A stretch of DNA of 64,000 bases from Phaeocystidibacter sp965659415 (lineage in GTDB: Bacteria; Bacteroidota; Bacteroidia; Flavobacteriales; Schleiferiaceae): the NCBI GenBank assembly GCA_965659415.1, contig CBFHVA010000005.1:62001-126000 (forward strand). Reading direction: 5' to 3'. Both the position numbers and the translations under genes were made by a program. Below the pieces are notes generated by a model that was given only the letters and a program-made list of their open reading frames with translations, made no database searches and was not told the origin of the DNA. This document shows, one piece after another, positions 8,838 to 17,865 of this stretch (within the stretch, counting starts at the first letter, position 1; each line of letters starts with the position of its first letter).

Positions 8838-10844
8838 ATGAATCTTAGGTGGATTGTATCAGCCGCGCTTGTCACCAGTTTAGTGGGCTGCCAAAATGAA
8901 TCAAACAATAACGAAGTGAGCTCAGAAAATGATTTTAAGTGGAAGCTAGAGCAGTTTGCAGATGTAGGAATCTTGCGCTATCAGATCAATGGCTTCGATC
9001 AATTAACCCCGCAACAACGCCTTCTGGTTTATCACTTGACTGAAGCAGGCTTAGCTGGGCGGGATATTATTTACGCGACCAATTACCGACACAACTTAGA
9101 GATTAGAAAGTTGATTGATCAATTGATGGCAAATCCAAAAGAGGATGCACCACAATGGGATGAATTCGAGACGTGGGCTAAGCGGGTGTGGTTTTCCAAT
9201 GGTATCCACCACCATTACAGCAATATGAAGTTCGAACCAGGATTCTCGGTGGAATTCTTTGATCAACTCCTAGATGAATCCAACCTTTCCATCTCGGATG
9301 AAGCAAAACGAGCAATTTTCGACCCTGAATTTGACAATAAAAAGGTCTCTAAAGATCCGAACTCAGACATCCTCCTGGCCAGCGCTGTCAACTTCTATGA
9401 TCCGGATATCACGGAACAAGAAGCCAAGGAATTCTATGCCAAATTAAGCGCTGAAACGGATAGCCTGCGACCCATTTCATTGGGTTTGAATAGCAAGTTG
9501 GTAAGAACTGAAGATGGTGGCCTTGCCGAAAGTGTCTACCATGTTGGTGGATTATATTCCTCAGCATTGGAGAAGGTTGTGCATCATTTGAACGAAGCTG
9601 TGAAGTATGCGGAGAATCAGGCTCAAGGCAACGCGCTTAAGCTCCTAATTGAGTATTACGAAACGGGAGATTTAAGCAAATGGGATGAATACAACATTGC
9701 ATGGGTAAGTGCAACAGAAGGGGATATCGATTATATCAATGGATTCGTAGAGGTATATAACGACCCACTTGGATACCGAGGCTCGTATGAAACAATTGTT
9801 CAGATCAGAGACTTTGAAGCTTCACAACGCATGGCGGTCGTTAGCGAAGGTGCACAGTGGTTTGAAGACAACTCTCCAATAATGGATGAGCACAAGAAAA
9901 AAGAAGTGGTAGGTATTACTTACAATATTGTGACCGTAGCTGGAGAGGCTGGAGACGCATCTCCAGCAACGCCGATTGGGGTGAATCTTCCAAATGCAAA
10001 CTGGATACGAACAGAGTTTGGTTCAAAATCCGTTTCACTCGGGAACATCGAGCACGCATATGAAATGTCGAGAGGTGAGGGCTTCCTGAAGGAGTTTGCA
10101 TACACGACCGAGGAAATAGAACGCGCCGATGCCTATGGTTCTGTTGCAAGTAAAATGCATACGGCTCTGCACGAAGTGATTGGGCATGCCAGCGGTCGAA
10201 TCAATGATGGGGTAGGTACTACAAAAGAAACCTTACAGAATTACGCTTCTACTTTAGAAGAAGCCAGGGCAGATCTTGTGGCTCTTTATTACATAGCAGA
10301 TCCGCACCTAATTGAAATGGGACTCGTGGAGAATGACGGTCCAGGTAAAGCCGAATACGAGAATTACATCCGGAATGGCATGATGTTGCAATTGCGCCGC
10401 GTTAACCCAGGGGAGAATCTAGAAGAGGATCACATGCGGAACAGACAGTTGGTTGCTTCTTGGGCTTACGAAATGGGCAAGGAGGAGAATGTTATTGAGC
10501 GCAAAGTGGTGGATGGCAAAACGTATTTTGTGATTAATGATTATGCCCGCCTGCGCGAACTGTGGGGTGAGTTGTTGCGTGAGATTCAACGTATCAAATC
10601 AGAAGGAGATTACGAGGCTGGTCAAGCACTCGTAGAAACGTACGGTGTTCGAGTAGATCACGAATTACATGCAGAAGTCCTAAGAAGAGTGGAATCACTG
10701 AATCAGCCTCCTTATCAGGGATTTGTGAATCCAGTATTGGTGCCGGTTGAGGAAAACGGTGAAGTTGTAGATGTGAAGGTGGAGTACATGACGGACTTTA
10801 TAGCGCAAATGCTTTACTACGCAGAGAATTACGGACACTTGTAG
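8838..10844 (+). CDS. Dipeptidyl peptidase III-like zinc peptidase (M49), lipoprotein
   Basis: I place the start at the ATG at 8838, giving 668 residues: this gives a lipoprotein signal with lipobox LVGC (Cys at about residue 18), whereas the longer frame from 8784 puts a non-signal stretch in front. The zinc motif HEVIGH (HExxGH, residues about 445-450) is the M49 signature, and the second motif EEARAD supplies the other metal ligand (family form EECRAE). Dipeptidyl peptidase III removes dipeptides from N-termini; being a lipoprotein it should act in the periplasm or at the outer membrane rather than in the cytoplasm. Followed by a hairpin terminator at 10873-10894. Confidence 0.9.
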   Translation: MNLRWIVSAALVTSLVGCQNESNNNEVSSENDFKWKLEQFADVGILRYQINGFDQLTPQQRLLVYHLTEAGLAGRDIIYATNYRHNLEIRKLIDQLMANPKEDAPQWDEFETWAKRVWFSNGIHHHYSNMKFEPGFSVEFFDQLLDESNLSISDEAKRAIFDPEFDNKKVSKDPNSDILLASAVNFYDPDITEQEAKEFYAKLSAETDSLRPISLGLNSKLVRTEDGGLAESVYHVGGLYSSALEKVVHHLNEAVKYAENQAQGNALKLLIEYYETGDLSKWDEYNIAWVSATEGDIDYINGFVEVYNDPLGYRGSYETIVQIRDFEASQRMAVVSEGAQWFEDNSPIMDEHKKKEVVGITYNIVTVAGEAGDASPATPIGVNLPNANWIRTEFGSKSVSLGNIEHAYEMSRGEGFLKEFAYTTEEIERADAYGSVASKMHTALHEVIGHASGRINDGVGTTKETLQNYASTLEEARADLVALYYIADPHLIEMGLVENDGPGKAEYENYIRNGMMLQLRRVNPGENLEEDHMRNRQLVASWAYEMGKEENVIERKVVDGKTYFVINDYARLRELWGELLREIQRIKSEGDYEAGQALVETYGVRVDHELHAEVLRRVESLNQPPYQGFVNPVLVPVEENGEVVDVKVEYMTDFIAQMLYYAENYGHL

Positions 10845-10872
10845 TGGCTTGATTCCAGCCCAGAAATGAAAA

Positions 10873-10894
10873 AGCCCCGCCTGTAAGCGGGGCT
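10873..10894. terminator. Bidirectional hairpin terminator
   Basis: Perfect 8-bp stem AGCCCCGC / GCGGGGCT with a 6-base loop, preceded by an A-rich run and followed by a weaker T-rich stretch. It lies between the converging peptidase and response-regulator genes and could serve both. Confidence 0.75.
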
Positions 10895-10915
10895 CTTAAT
10901 TTCATATAGGTGCAA

Positions 10916-11286
10916 CTAAGAAGCCTGCAAGGCGACTTCCCGGAGGGCACCAATGATTCCCAAAGGGGAGTCGGTTTTATTCAAGTATTGAGAAGCTCCA
11001 AGTTGGAGGATTCTTTCTGCAACTTCTGTATTCGAAAACAGCGATGATAATACAATGACTGGAACGTCGCTTTTCAACTCGTCTTTCAAGTGCTGAATCA
11101 ATTCAAAACCATTCATCACCGGCATATCAAGATCGGTGATTACCGCATCAAACTGACCCTGTGAAAAAATGGTCACAGCTTCCTTACTATGAATGCGGAT
11201 TCAAAGGTATATCCCTCCGTACTCAGTAGAATGGACAGCGACTTTAACAGGAATGCGTGATCGTCGACTAAAAGAATGTGGCTCAT
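10916..11286 (-). pseudogene. Single-domain CheY-like response regulator split by a frameshift
   Basis: On the minus strand an ATG at 11286 opens a receiver start, MSHILLVDDHAFLLKSLSIL, which ends at a TGA at 11173-11175 after 37 residues. The rest of the domain continues in the next frame (HSKEAVTIFSQGQFDAVITDLDMP, the NGFELIQHL segment, VPVIVLSSL, and the Lys in LNKTDSP) and stops at 10916. The two parts join into a normal receiver of about 123 residues if one base is restored, somewhere near 11180-11205. All receiver key residues (DD, phospho-Asp in TDLDMP, Ser in VLSS, Lys in NKT) are present across the break, which argues for a recent mutation or a sequencing error. Downstream of the Hpt-LytTR pair on the same strand. 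Confidence 0.8.
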
Positions 11287-11394
11287 TTTGATAAATTGTG
11301 AGTCCAAGTATCAGAAGCTCAGGGATGAATCGAATCTATTATTCGACGAACGATCTCAAAATTCCGATAAATGGGAACGTGTAATGCTACTGGC

Positions 11395-12090
11395 TTATAA
11401 GAGGTTCAGTCGATCCATCAAACCTTGACGGTTAGAACGACTTATTGGAATAACCGTAGATCCAATAACAAGGCTATTGTCCTCAATGTCAACTACCTCG
11501 CTCAAGTTCACGATGAAAGTACGGTGAACTCTGTAGAAGTCATACGCCGATAATTTTTCATCCACAGCGCGTACAGTGTTGTAAGTGATGAAATTACCCG
11601 ATTGGGTAACGACCTTTACATAATCGCCCACGTTCTCGATGTATAGAATATCCGAAATGGTAATTTTCACCAATCGGCCTTCGCTCTTAACAAAGATGTA
11701 GTTGGGCTTATCTCGAGTAATCGGTTGGTCGTCAGCTTTTTTTACTGCTTTTGTGACGGCTGATTCAAAGGCTCCATTCTTCACGGGCTTCCTCAAGAAA
11801 TCCGTCGCCTCAAACTGGAAAGCGTCAAAAGCGTATTCCTTATTGGCTGTTGCGAAGATCACTTGAGGTAGTGCGGGGGAGTTCTCCAGTAGATCTAAAC
11901 CGCTATTTCCAGGAAGCTCTACATCCAGAAAAATCAAATCGATTTCGTTAGAAGTCAAGAAATCAACGGCGTCCTCGCTGTTTCCAAAACTCGCAACTAA
12001 CTCAATGCGGTCATCACGTTGGCATAACACTTCGAGATGTTTCAATGCCAATGGATCATCTTCAATGATTATTGATCTAAGTGTGCTCAC
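11395..12090 (-). CDS. LytTR-family response regulator
   Basis: 231 residues. Residues 1-120 are a receiver with acidic pair EDD (10-12), phospho-acceptor Asp56 in LIFLDVELPG and the conserved Lys in FLRKPV. Residues about 135-231 are a LytTR DNA-binding domain: IFVKSEGRLVKI, DILYIENVGDYVKV, and FYRVHRTFIVNL. LytTR regulators bind direct repeats upstream of target operons. The start overlaps the upstream Hpt gene by 4 bases, so the two are translated together and Hpt probably phosphorylates this receiver. No kinase is in the neighbourhood, so the phosphate source is elsewhere. Confidence 0.92.
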   Translation of the reverse strand: MSTLRSIIIEDDPLALKHLEVLCQRDDRIELVASFGNSEDAVDFLTSNEIDLIFLDVELPGNSGLDLLENSPALPQVIFATANKEYAFDAFQFEATDFLRKPVKNGAFESAVTKAVKKADDQPITRDKPNYIFVKSEGRLVKITISDILYIENVGDYVKVVTQSGNFITYNTVRAVDEKLSAYDFYRVHRTFIVNLSEVVDIEDNSLVIGSTVIPISRSNRQGLMDRLNLL

Positions 12091-12473
12091 TTGCCTAGAT
12101 ATTGCCTAAGGTTGGTGGTTTCAATTGTCAAGAATTTCACAGTTTCTGACATTTCTTCTACAATACTACTAATTTCAGTGTAAGCAGCGTCTTTATCTAA
12201 GATGCCATTTTTGATCTGCCCTTCGATTCGCGTGCAGAAATCACTTAGCGGTGCATTTCCCACCATGGTGAAGTTTGGTTTTATGCGGTGCAGAATGGCT
12301 CTACAACCCTCGAGATTGCGTGCTTCAAGCTGCTCTTGAAGAGCATGTGATTCAATGGGGATTTGTACGATAAACAACTCGAACATTTCCAAGGCATGCT
12401 CATAATTACCCTCGTAAAAATTACCCAGCACCTCTGATTCTAGTGGGGTCTGAAAACTGAAACCTTTGGTCAT
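12087..12473 (-). CDS. Histidine phosphotransfer (Hpt) protein
   Basis: 128 residues, all helical in appearance, no membrane segment. The Hpt signature is CRAILHRIKPNFTMVG with phospho-His62 and Lys65 (HxxK), followed by the small-residue helix PLSDFCTRIEG. Stand-alone Hpt proteins shuttle phosphate between a hybrid kinase and a final receiver in the cytoplasm. First gene of the Hpt-LytTR(-receiver) cluster. The upstream 127 bases separate it from the divergent terC gene. Confidence 0.82.
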   Translation of the reverse strand: MTKGFSFQTPLESEVLGNFYEGNYEHALEMFELFIVQIPIESHALQEQLEARNLEGCRAILHRIKPNFTMVGNAPLSDFCTRIEGQIKNGILDKDAAYTEISSIVEEMSETVKFLTIETTNLRQYLGK

Positions 12474-12600
12474 CTTGCGCTAAACGACGTGAAATTATAT
12501 CGAATATAGACTTTATTAGCAGTTCAGAAAATTCCTATACTTCAAAAAGTGGGTCTTATATCGATATCCGTATTACATTTACTTTTAAACCTATTATAAT

Positions 12601-13341
12601 ATGGAATCCCTCTTAACGTTCGACGCTCTCGTTGCTTTTCTTACCCTTTCTTTTCTAGAGATAGTGTTGGGAATCGACAACATCATTTTTATCTCAATCT
12701 TATCCAATAAGTTATCTGAATCACAGCGGGGAAAGGCAAGAACCATGGGCATCATCTTAGCTCTCGGTTTTCGGATTTTGATGCTATTGGGTATTACCTG
12801 GATTATCAAATTAACCGATCCGATTTGGGCGGCAGGACCTATGATTGTCAATGAAATTAGTGGAAGGGATCTTGTGTTAATTCTTGGTGGATTATTCTTG
12901 TTGGCAAAATCCACGAACGAAATTCACAAGAAAATTAATCCGGAACCACCAGAGGAGAAAGAAGCGGGAGGCAGCGCTACTCGTGGTCTCACTTCGGTAA
13001 TTGTTCAAATCGCTTTGTTAGATGTGGTATTTAGTTTTGACAGCATTCTAACGGCTATAGGAATGACACATGAGCTTGCCATCATGATTGCAGCAATTGT
13101 GGTTTCACTCGTAGTCATGCTGGTTTTTGCCAAGCGCATTGCGGACTTCATCGAGAAGCACATTTCATTACAAATACTCGCCTTAAGTTTCTTGATCTTA
13201 ATTGGTACTGTACTAGTGACAGAAGGTTTCGATGTAGAAGTGCCAAAGGCCTACATTTATTTCGCGGTTGCATATTCTCTAGTTGTTGAGCTGCTCAATA
13301 TGAGAGCTGATCGGAAGAAAAGGCGAAAAGAGAACAGTTGA
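12601..13341 (+). CDS. TerC-family integral membrane protein
   Basis: 246 residues with about seven membrane helices. The two family motifs with acidic residues inside the membrane are LEIVLGIDNIIFISIL (about residues 20-35) and LLDVVFSFDSILTAIG (about 139-154). TerC proteins, first linked to tellurite resistance, are now connected with metal (Mn) handling and the metalation of exported proteins; which applies here is unknown. The C-terminus is basic (RADRKKRRKENS), consistent with a cytosolic tail. Stand-alone gene, convergent with the next one. Confidence 0.92.
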   Translation: MESLLTFDALVAFLTLSFLEIVLGIDNIIFISILSNKLSESQRGKARTMGIILALGFRILMLLGITWIIKLTDPIWAAGPMIVNEISGRDLVLILGGLFLLAKSTNEIHKKINPEPPEEKEAGGSATRGLTSVIVQIALLDVVFSFDSILTAIGMTHELAIMIAAIVVSLVVMLVFAKRIADFIEKHISLQILALSFLILIGTVLVTEGFDVEVPKAYIYFAVAYSLVVELLNMRADRKKRRKENS

Positions 13342-13358
13342 ATCCTGAAAAGCAGTGA

Positions 13359-13922
13359 TCATTCGATGAAGTTCACCAAGGTAAAGTAGTCGCGGAGAAC
13401 AGTTTGAGTATAATTGACTTCTTCGCGGCTAGGTTGGATTGTTTCGCCAGCGTCTGTTATGAATACATACGGCTTTGAGTCGCGAATACAGGTAAGCCAA
13501 TCGTATCCGATGCGCGCGAATTGTTCACGGTTCAAATGTGATAGTTTAATTTCCATGGTATCATGTCCGAGAACGATATGGTGGAGTGCATCACACGTGT
13601 CGGAAGCTGTCTTAAACTCGAAATAAATGGACGCTTCGTCTGTCTTCCATTGCTCAACAATCATCGGGTAAATACCGCAGGTGTTTTGACTCCATTTTTT
13701 ATACCGATGTATGCGGATGCCTTGTCCGTTTTCTTCTTCCAACAGGTACCAGAATGACCGCATGTTGTGAAAGTAAATCCTTGATTGAGAACTGGTTGAA
13801 AAAGAGAACTCGCTCCAATTCTTTAACACGGGTTTGTGCGGAAATAAAAAGGTGAGCAGCAGGAGGCTAGCCACAAATAGTAGGACAATACGAAGCAGCT
13901 TTTTTTCATTCATTAATTTCAA
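13359..13922 (-). CDS. Membrane-anchored protein of unknown function
   Basis: 187 residues (183 if the second Met at 13910-13912 is used). A hydrophobic segment (about residues 8-28) follows a basic start, then a globular part with four cysteines (TCGIYP, DTCDAL, LTCIRD) that suggests an extracytoplasmic domain with possible disulfides. I recognise no family. It is convergent with terC and divergent from crtD. Confidence 0.6.
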   Translation of the reverse strand: MKLMNEKKLLRIVLLFVASLLLLTFLFPHKPVLKNWSEFSFSTSSQSRIYFHNMRSFWYLLEEENGQGIRIHRYKKWSQNTCGIYPMIVEQWKTDEASIYFEFKTASDTCDALHHIVLGHDTMEIKLSHLNREQFARIGYDWLTCIRDSKPYVFITDAGETIQPSREEVNYTQTVLRDYFTLVNFIE

Positions 13923-13963
13923 AACAAATCCAGTGCAGGCTTGTTCTCAAGGCTTACCTTAGT

Positions 13964-15433
13964 ATGATGCATGCAATCGTAATCGGTTCCGGGATAGGAG
14001 GAATTTCTACAGCAATCCGTTTGGCAGTCCAAGGGATGAAGGTGACGGTGTATGAAGCCAACGACTACCCGGGTGGTAAGCTCACGGCCTTTAAAAAAGG
14101 AGACTACCGCTTCGATGCAGGTCCTTCATTGTTCACTCTACCCGAGTTGGTGGAAGAGCTGTTTGAACTGGCAGGTGAAAAGCGCAGTCAGTTTAAGTAC
14201 AACAAAAAGGAGATTGCTTGCGAGTATTTCTGGGAAGATTCAACTCGCTTAACGGCTTGGTCAGATGCCCAACGATTTGCCGAAGAGGTGGAAACGGTGT
14301 TGGGTGAATCTCGCTTCGCGGTTCTAAAACATCTCGATGATGTTCGGAATCTCTATGAAAACACGAGCGGCCTCTTCTTGGAGCGCAGTTTACACCGTTG
14401 GCAAAGTTATTTCAGCAAAGACGTGTTGCACGCGCTGAGCGGAGTACGCCGATTGCATTTGACCGACACGATGCACGGGGTGGCGAGTAAGCGCTTTTCC
14501 AATCCAAAGTTAGTCCAGCTGTTTGATCGATTCGCAACTTACAACGGATCGGATCCCTATAAAGCCCCGGGTGTTTTATCAATGATACCACATCTTGAGC
14601 ATCACCTGGGCACATTTATTCCTGAGAATGGCATGCATCAAATAACTACTGAGCTGGTAGGTTTGGCGAAACGCCAAGGAGTGGCATTTGAATTCAATGC
14701 ACCGGTTGGGGAAATTCTGCTTGATGGAAAGGTGGTAAGAGGTGTTAAGCTGGAAAATGGCACTGAGGCTTATGCCGATATTGTGGTTTCCAATATGGAC
14801 GTGGTACCAACTTATCGAAGAATGCTGCCTCGACAACTAGCTCCTGAGAAAACCCTGCAGCAAGAGCGCAGTAGCTCTGCACTGATCTTTTACTGGGGAG
14901 TTAATAGGACCTTTTCTGAGCTGAATTTGCATAACATTCTTTTCTCTTCAGATTATCGCAAGGAGTTTAGGCAGATATTTGACGATAAGGTACCACCCAG
15001 CGACCCTACTGTTTACATTAATATCACCTCTAAAGATGTACAAGGAGAAGCTCCCAAAGGCAGCGAGAATTGGTTTGTTATGGTTAATGTTCCTGCGGAT
15101 TACGGACAGAATTGGGACGAATTCATTCCTCAGGTCCGAGCTTCGGTGATTGAGCGCGTGAATCGGCAGTTCAACGTGGACCTTGATGCCCATATCGAAG
15201 TAGAGGAACTGCTTACCCCTGCATTAATTGAATCGAAAACATCATCTTATAGAGGAGCATTGTATGGGGCTAGTTCAAATGATAGCCTGTCGGCCTTCTT
15301 AAGGCATCCTAACTTCACGCGCAAAATCAAGAATCTCTACTTTGTTGGGGGGAGTGTGCATCCTGGTGGTGGAATACCGCTTTGTATGCTATCTGCTAAA
15401 ATTGTAGGTGAGCTTATAAAAGAAGAAGCATGA
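13964..15433 (+). CDS. crtD: Carotenoid 3,4-desaturase, CrtD type (phytoene-desaturase family)
   Basis: 489 residues. The N-terminal FAD Rossmann motif is VIGSGIGGISTAIRL (residues about 6-20) followed by VYEANDYPGGKL, and the C-terminal FAD clamp is NLYFVGGSVHPGGGIP. Segments such as FDAGPSLFTLP and the NDSLSAFLRHPN stretch are what I associate with CrtD rather than CrtI. Immediate coupling to cruF (4-base ATGA overlap) supports this: CruF hydrates C1',2' of the acyclic end and CrtD then desaturates C3',4'. CrtI or a ketolase-like role is less likely but cannot be excluded without a tree. Peripheral to the inner membrane. Confidence 0.85.
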   Translation: MMHAIVIGSGIGGISTAIRLAVQGMKVTVYEANDYPGGKLTAFKKGDYRFDAGPSLFTLPELVEELFELAGEKRSQFKYNKKEIACEYFWEDSTRLTAWSDAQRFAEEVETVLGESRFAVLKHLDDVRNLYENTSGLFLERSLHRWQSYFSKDVLHALSGVRRLHLTDTMHGVASKRFSNPKLVQLFDRFATYNGSDPYKAPGVLSMIPHLEHHLGTFIPENGMHQITTELVGLAKRQGVAFEFNAPVGEILLDGKVVRGVKLENGTEAYADIVVSNMDVVPTYRRMLPRQLAPEKTLQQERSSSALIFYWGVNRTFSELNLHNILFSSDYRKEFRQIFDDKVPPSDPTVYINITSKDVQGEAPKGSENWFVMVNVPADYGQNWDEFIPQVRASVIERVNRQFNVDLDAHIEVEELLTPALIESKTSSYRGALYGASSNDSLSAFLRHPNFTRKIKNLYFVGGSVHPGGGIPLCMLSAKIVGELIKEEA

Positions 15434-16047
15434 ATAAGTATCTGGCCGCTGTAATTCTCATTCTTCACGTGGTTGGGCTGTTTGGGCTCAATAGTTCCCT
15501 ACACGATTGGTTCTTGGCCCTTACTCCAGTGAATCTACTGATCACCTTTGGAGTCGTATTGTTTTCAATGAGCAAAGCGCCATCCGGACTACTATTCGCC
15601 ATGACGGTCATCGCATTCTTGGGCGGTTTCTTCGCCGAGTATATTGGTGTGCACACTGGATTGCTCTTTGGGGATTATGCCTACGGGGATGGCCTCGGAC
15701 CTCAATGGGAAGGAATTCCCTATGCGATAGGAATGAATTGGGCCATGCTAGTCTTGGTAACGAGAAGTTTGGCCAATAGCATACATGCAAATAAATGGAT
15801 CCAACCCGTTATTGCAGCTACATTGATGGTTATTCTCGATTTGTGGATAGAGCCAGTGGCTCCCAAACTTGATTATTGGAGTTTTGGAGGAATAGCACCC
15901 ATATCCAATTACATTGGATGGTTTGGTGTAGCTTGGTTGCTTCATATGTTGGGATCCCTATTGGGTGCCGCGAAGTGGAGCTGCAAAGCAGATGTGCTTG
16001 TCTATTCAGTTCAAACCTTGTTCTTCCTAATTCTGATTGTAGCATAA
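15430..16047 (+). CDS. cruF: Carotenoid 1',2'-hydratase, CruF family (DUF422)
   Basis: 205 residues with about six membrane segments. Family marks of the DUF422/CruF group are the GVHTGLLFGDYAYGDGLGP block (about residues 72-92), GIPYAIGMNWAML after it, and DLWIEPVAPKLDYWSF (about 137-152), rich in conserved acidic and aromatic residues. CruF adds water across the 1',2' double bond of gamma-carotene or lycopene in the membrane. Its start overlaps the crtD stop by 4 bases, so the pair works in sequence. A weak hairpin follows at 16049-16076. Confidence 0.88.
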   Translation: MNKYLAAVILILHVVGLFGLNSSLHDWFLALTPVNLLITFGVVLFSMSKAPSGLLFAMTVIAFLGGFFAEYIGVHTGLLFGDYAYGDGLGPQWEGIPYAIGMNWAMLVLVTRSLANSIHANKWIQPVIAATLMVILDLWIEPVAPKLDYWSFGGIAPISNYIGWFGVAWLLHMLGSLLGAAKWSCKADVLVYSVQTLFFLILIVA

Positions 16048-16048
16048 A

Positions 16049-16076
16049 AAGCCACACCGCATTCACGGCATGGCTT
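16049..16076. terminator. Probable imperfect hairpin terminator
   Basis: AAGCCA...CCG / CGG...TGGCTT stem with a 2x2 internal mismatch, directly after the cruF stop and before the converging PspC gene. The T-run is short, so the call is tentative. Confidence 0.45.
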
Positions 16077-16101
16077 CTGGTGATTAGTTGCAATAGGATT
16101 C

Positions 16102-17865
16102 TTAGATTAATAATCCACCTGGCTCGTTAGGATTGATTCCCACTGTGTCAATTCCGGCACTTTCCCGGCGCTGTGGCATTTCAGGGCGCTCTCTTTGAAG
16201 AGGTTCGAAATCATCGTTCTCCATGCGTTCTGCTTCTTCAATCCATTCACGTTCCCATTCGTCAGATGCCTCATCAGTATTTGAATTCCAATCCTTTGGA
16301 CAATCTACACAGGCCAATCCTTTTGTAGTCATTATCCAGATGTGATTCACCATATTCCGATCGTAAGTGTTGGTGACATTGTCAATATCGTAGATGGTGT
16401 ATCGAGTCGACTCATCCAAATAAACCTTGTATCCTTCTGGTAAATAGAGCACGACGTCTACCTCCTGATCTCTGAACTTATCTTCACGGTTTACTCTGAG
16501 ATAAGGATCCATAAATATTCTGGATCCCCCTTGAACAATTTCAAATTGAATGGCTGAGGCCAGGTCTGAGGCTTCAGATCTTCCTCGACCTCTCGATTCA
16601 CGATATACCTCGATGTATGGAACGTCTTCAGCAGTCTTACGTACGTCCAAATCAACGTCGTCAATAACGAGCTCATCATTGTTGAAACCCCATTCAGCGT
16701 GACGTTCGAGATTGTAGTCAGACTCATTCACATAGATCTCAATTGTGGTTTCAGGGCTTGCATTCGCGATGGCAAAGCTGCTTTTCTTGCGATCGAAGCT
16801 TTGAAAATCTCCCGCTGTGGCAAAACCGAGAATCACGAAGAGGATAATACCGACGAATGAAGTAAGTCCGGCCGTAGTCATAACTACCTTATTCTTGATG
16901 CTGTAGTTAAAGAGGATTCTAGCACCGAGGAATACGATCCCTACAATAGGGCCAACTAAGGTGAGCAATAAGGCCAACCAAACATATGAGCTGGTATAGC
17001 CATGTGGTAGAATTACGTCAAGATAGGTGTATGCCTCAGTAACGCTCATGTTCACTCCATTCACATCTACTCCGTATCCAATGCCGGCTGATACAAGGGC
17101 GACAATAACAATCACTCCCCCTACTAAGAAGGCCAATCCAACGATTTTGAGAGCTACTTTTAGGATGGAAATGATGATGCTAAAGATGGCCGTAAAGACG
17201 TCTTCAATGGCCTTGCCAATGCGACTTCCGCTTTTGCGAACCTTATCGCTCTTGCCCAAGTCGTTTAAGGATTGACTCACATTGCGCATCTCTTCCTTTA
17301 CGGTTTTCTCTATGTTCGTAATGTTGATTTTTTCTCCCTTCATTTGGAGTTTCTGTGCAGTGGTTTTGGCTTCCGGAACTACAATCCAAAGGATGATGTA
17401 CAACCAGAACCCTGTTCCAGCGCCCAATACTAAAGCGATGAAACCCAATCTGAACCAAATGGGATCAATTCCGAAATAGTGGGCTAGTCCAGCACAAACA
17501 CCACCGAGAATGTTGTCATCGCTATCGCGGTACATGCGCTTTGCTCCCTTGTATGTATATGACTGACCCGTTGAGGCCGTTCCTTCTTCGGTCTCATCGT
17601 CGGCGTCTGCGTAGTCTTCAGGTTGACCCATAACTTCGATGATGGCATCTACATCCGTTTGATCGATTACCTCGCGGTTATCTTTTAAACGTTTATTGAA
17701 AATCTCAGCGATCCGCGCTTCGATATCCATGAGAATCTCATCTCCACCTTCTTGTCGGCTGAACTGCTCTTTTAGGCGATTCAGATATTCCGTTAGCGAT
17801 GCGTAGGCCCCTTCATCCATATGAAAGATGACTCCGGCCAAATTGATGTTAATAGTCTTATTCAT
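16102..17865 (-). CDS. PspC-domain membrane protein with extracytoplasmic C-terminus
   Basis: 587 residues. Residues 1-95 are cytosolic and acidic. A PspC domain follows at about 105-175: MYRDSDDNILGGVCAGLAHYFGIDPIWFRL, then a membrane helix and ILWIVVPEAKT. Four further hydrophobic segments (about 235-365) precede a beta-rich C-terminal domain of some 210 residues (STRYTIYDIDNVTNTYD and similar strands), with a CVDCP pair. PspC proteins respond to membrane stress. Co-transcribed with and overlapping padR by 4 bases, so it is probably expressed when PadR is released from its operator. What the C-terminal domain binds is unknown. Confidence 0.88.
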   Translation of the reverse strand: MNKTININLAGVIFHMDEGAYASLTEYLNRLKEQFSRQEGGDEILMDIEARIAEIFNKRLKDNREVIDQTDVDAIIEVMGQPEDYADADDETEEGTASTGQSYTYKGAKRMYRDSDDNILGGVCAGLAHYFGIDPIWFRLGFIALVLGAGTGFWLYIILWIVVPEAKTTAQKLQMKGEKINITNIEKTVKEEMRNVSQSLNDLGKSDKVRKSGSRIGKAIEDVFTAIFSIIISILKVALKIVGLAFLVGGVIVIVALVSAGIGYGVDVNGVNMSVTEAYTYLDVILPHGYTSSYVWLALLLTLVGPIVGIVFLGARILFNYSIKNKVVMTTAGLTSFVGIILFVILGFATAGDFQSFDRKKSSFAIANASPETTIEIYVNESDYNLERHAEWGFNNDELVIDDVDLDVRKTAEDVPYIEVYRESRGRGRSEASDLASAIQFEIVQGGSRIFMDPYLRVNREDKFRDQEVDVVLYLPEGYKVYLDESTRYTIYDIDNVTNTYDRNMVNHIWIMTTKGLACVDCPKDWNSNTDEASDEWEREWIEEAERMENDDFEPLQRERPEMPQRRESAGIDTVGINPNEPGGLLI

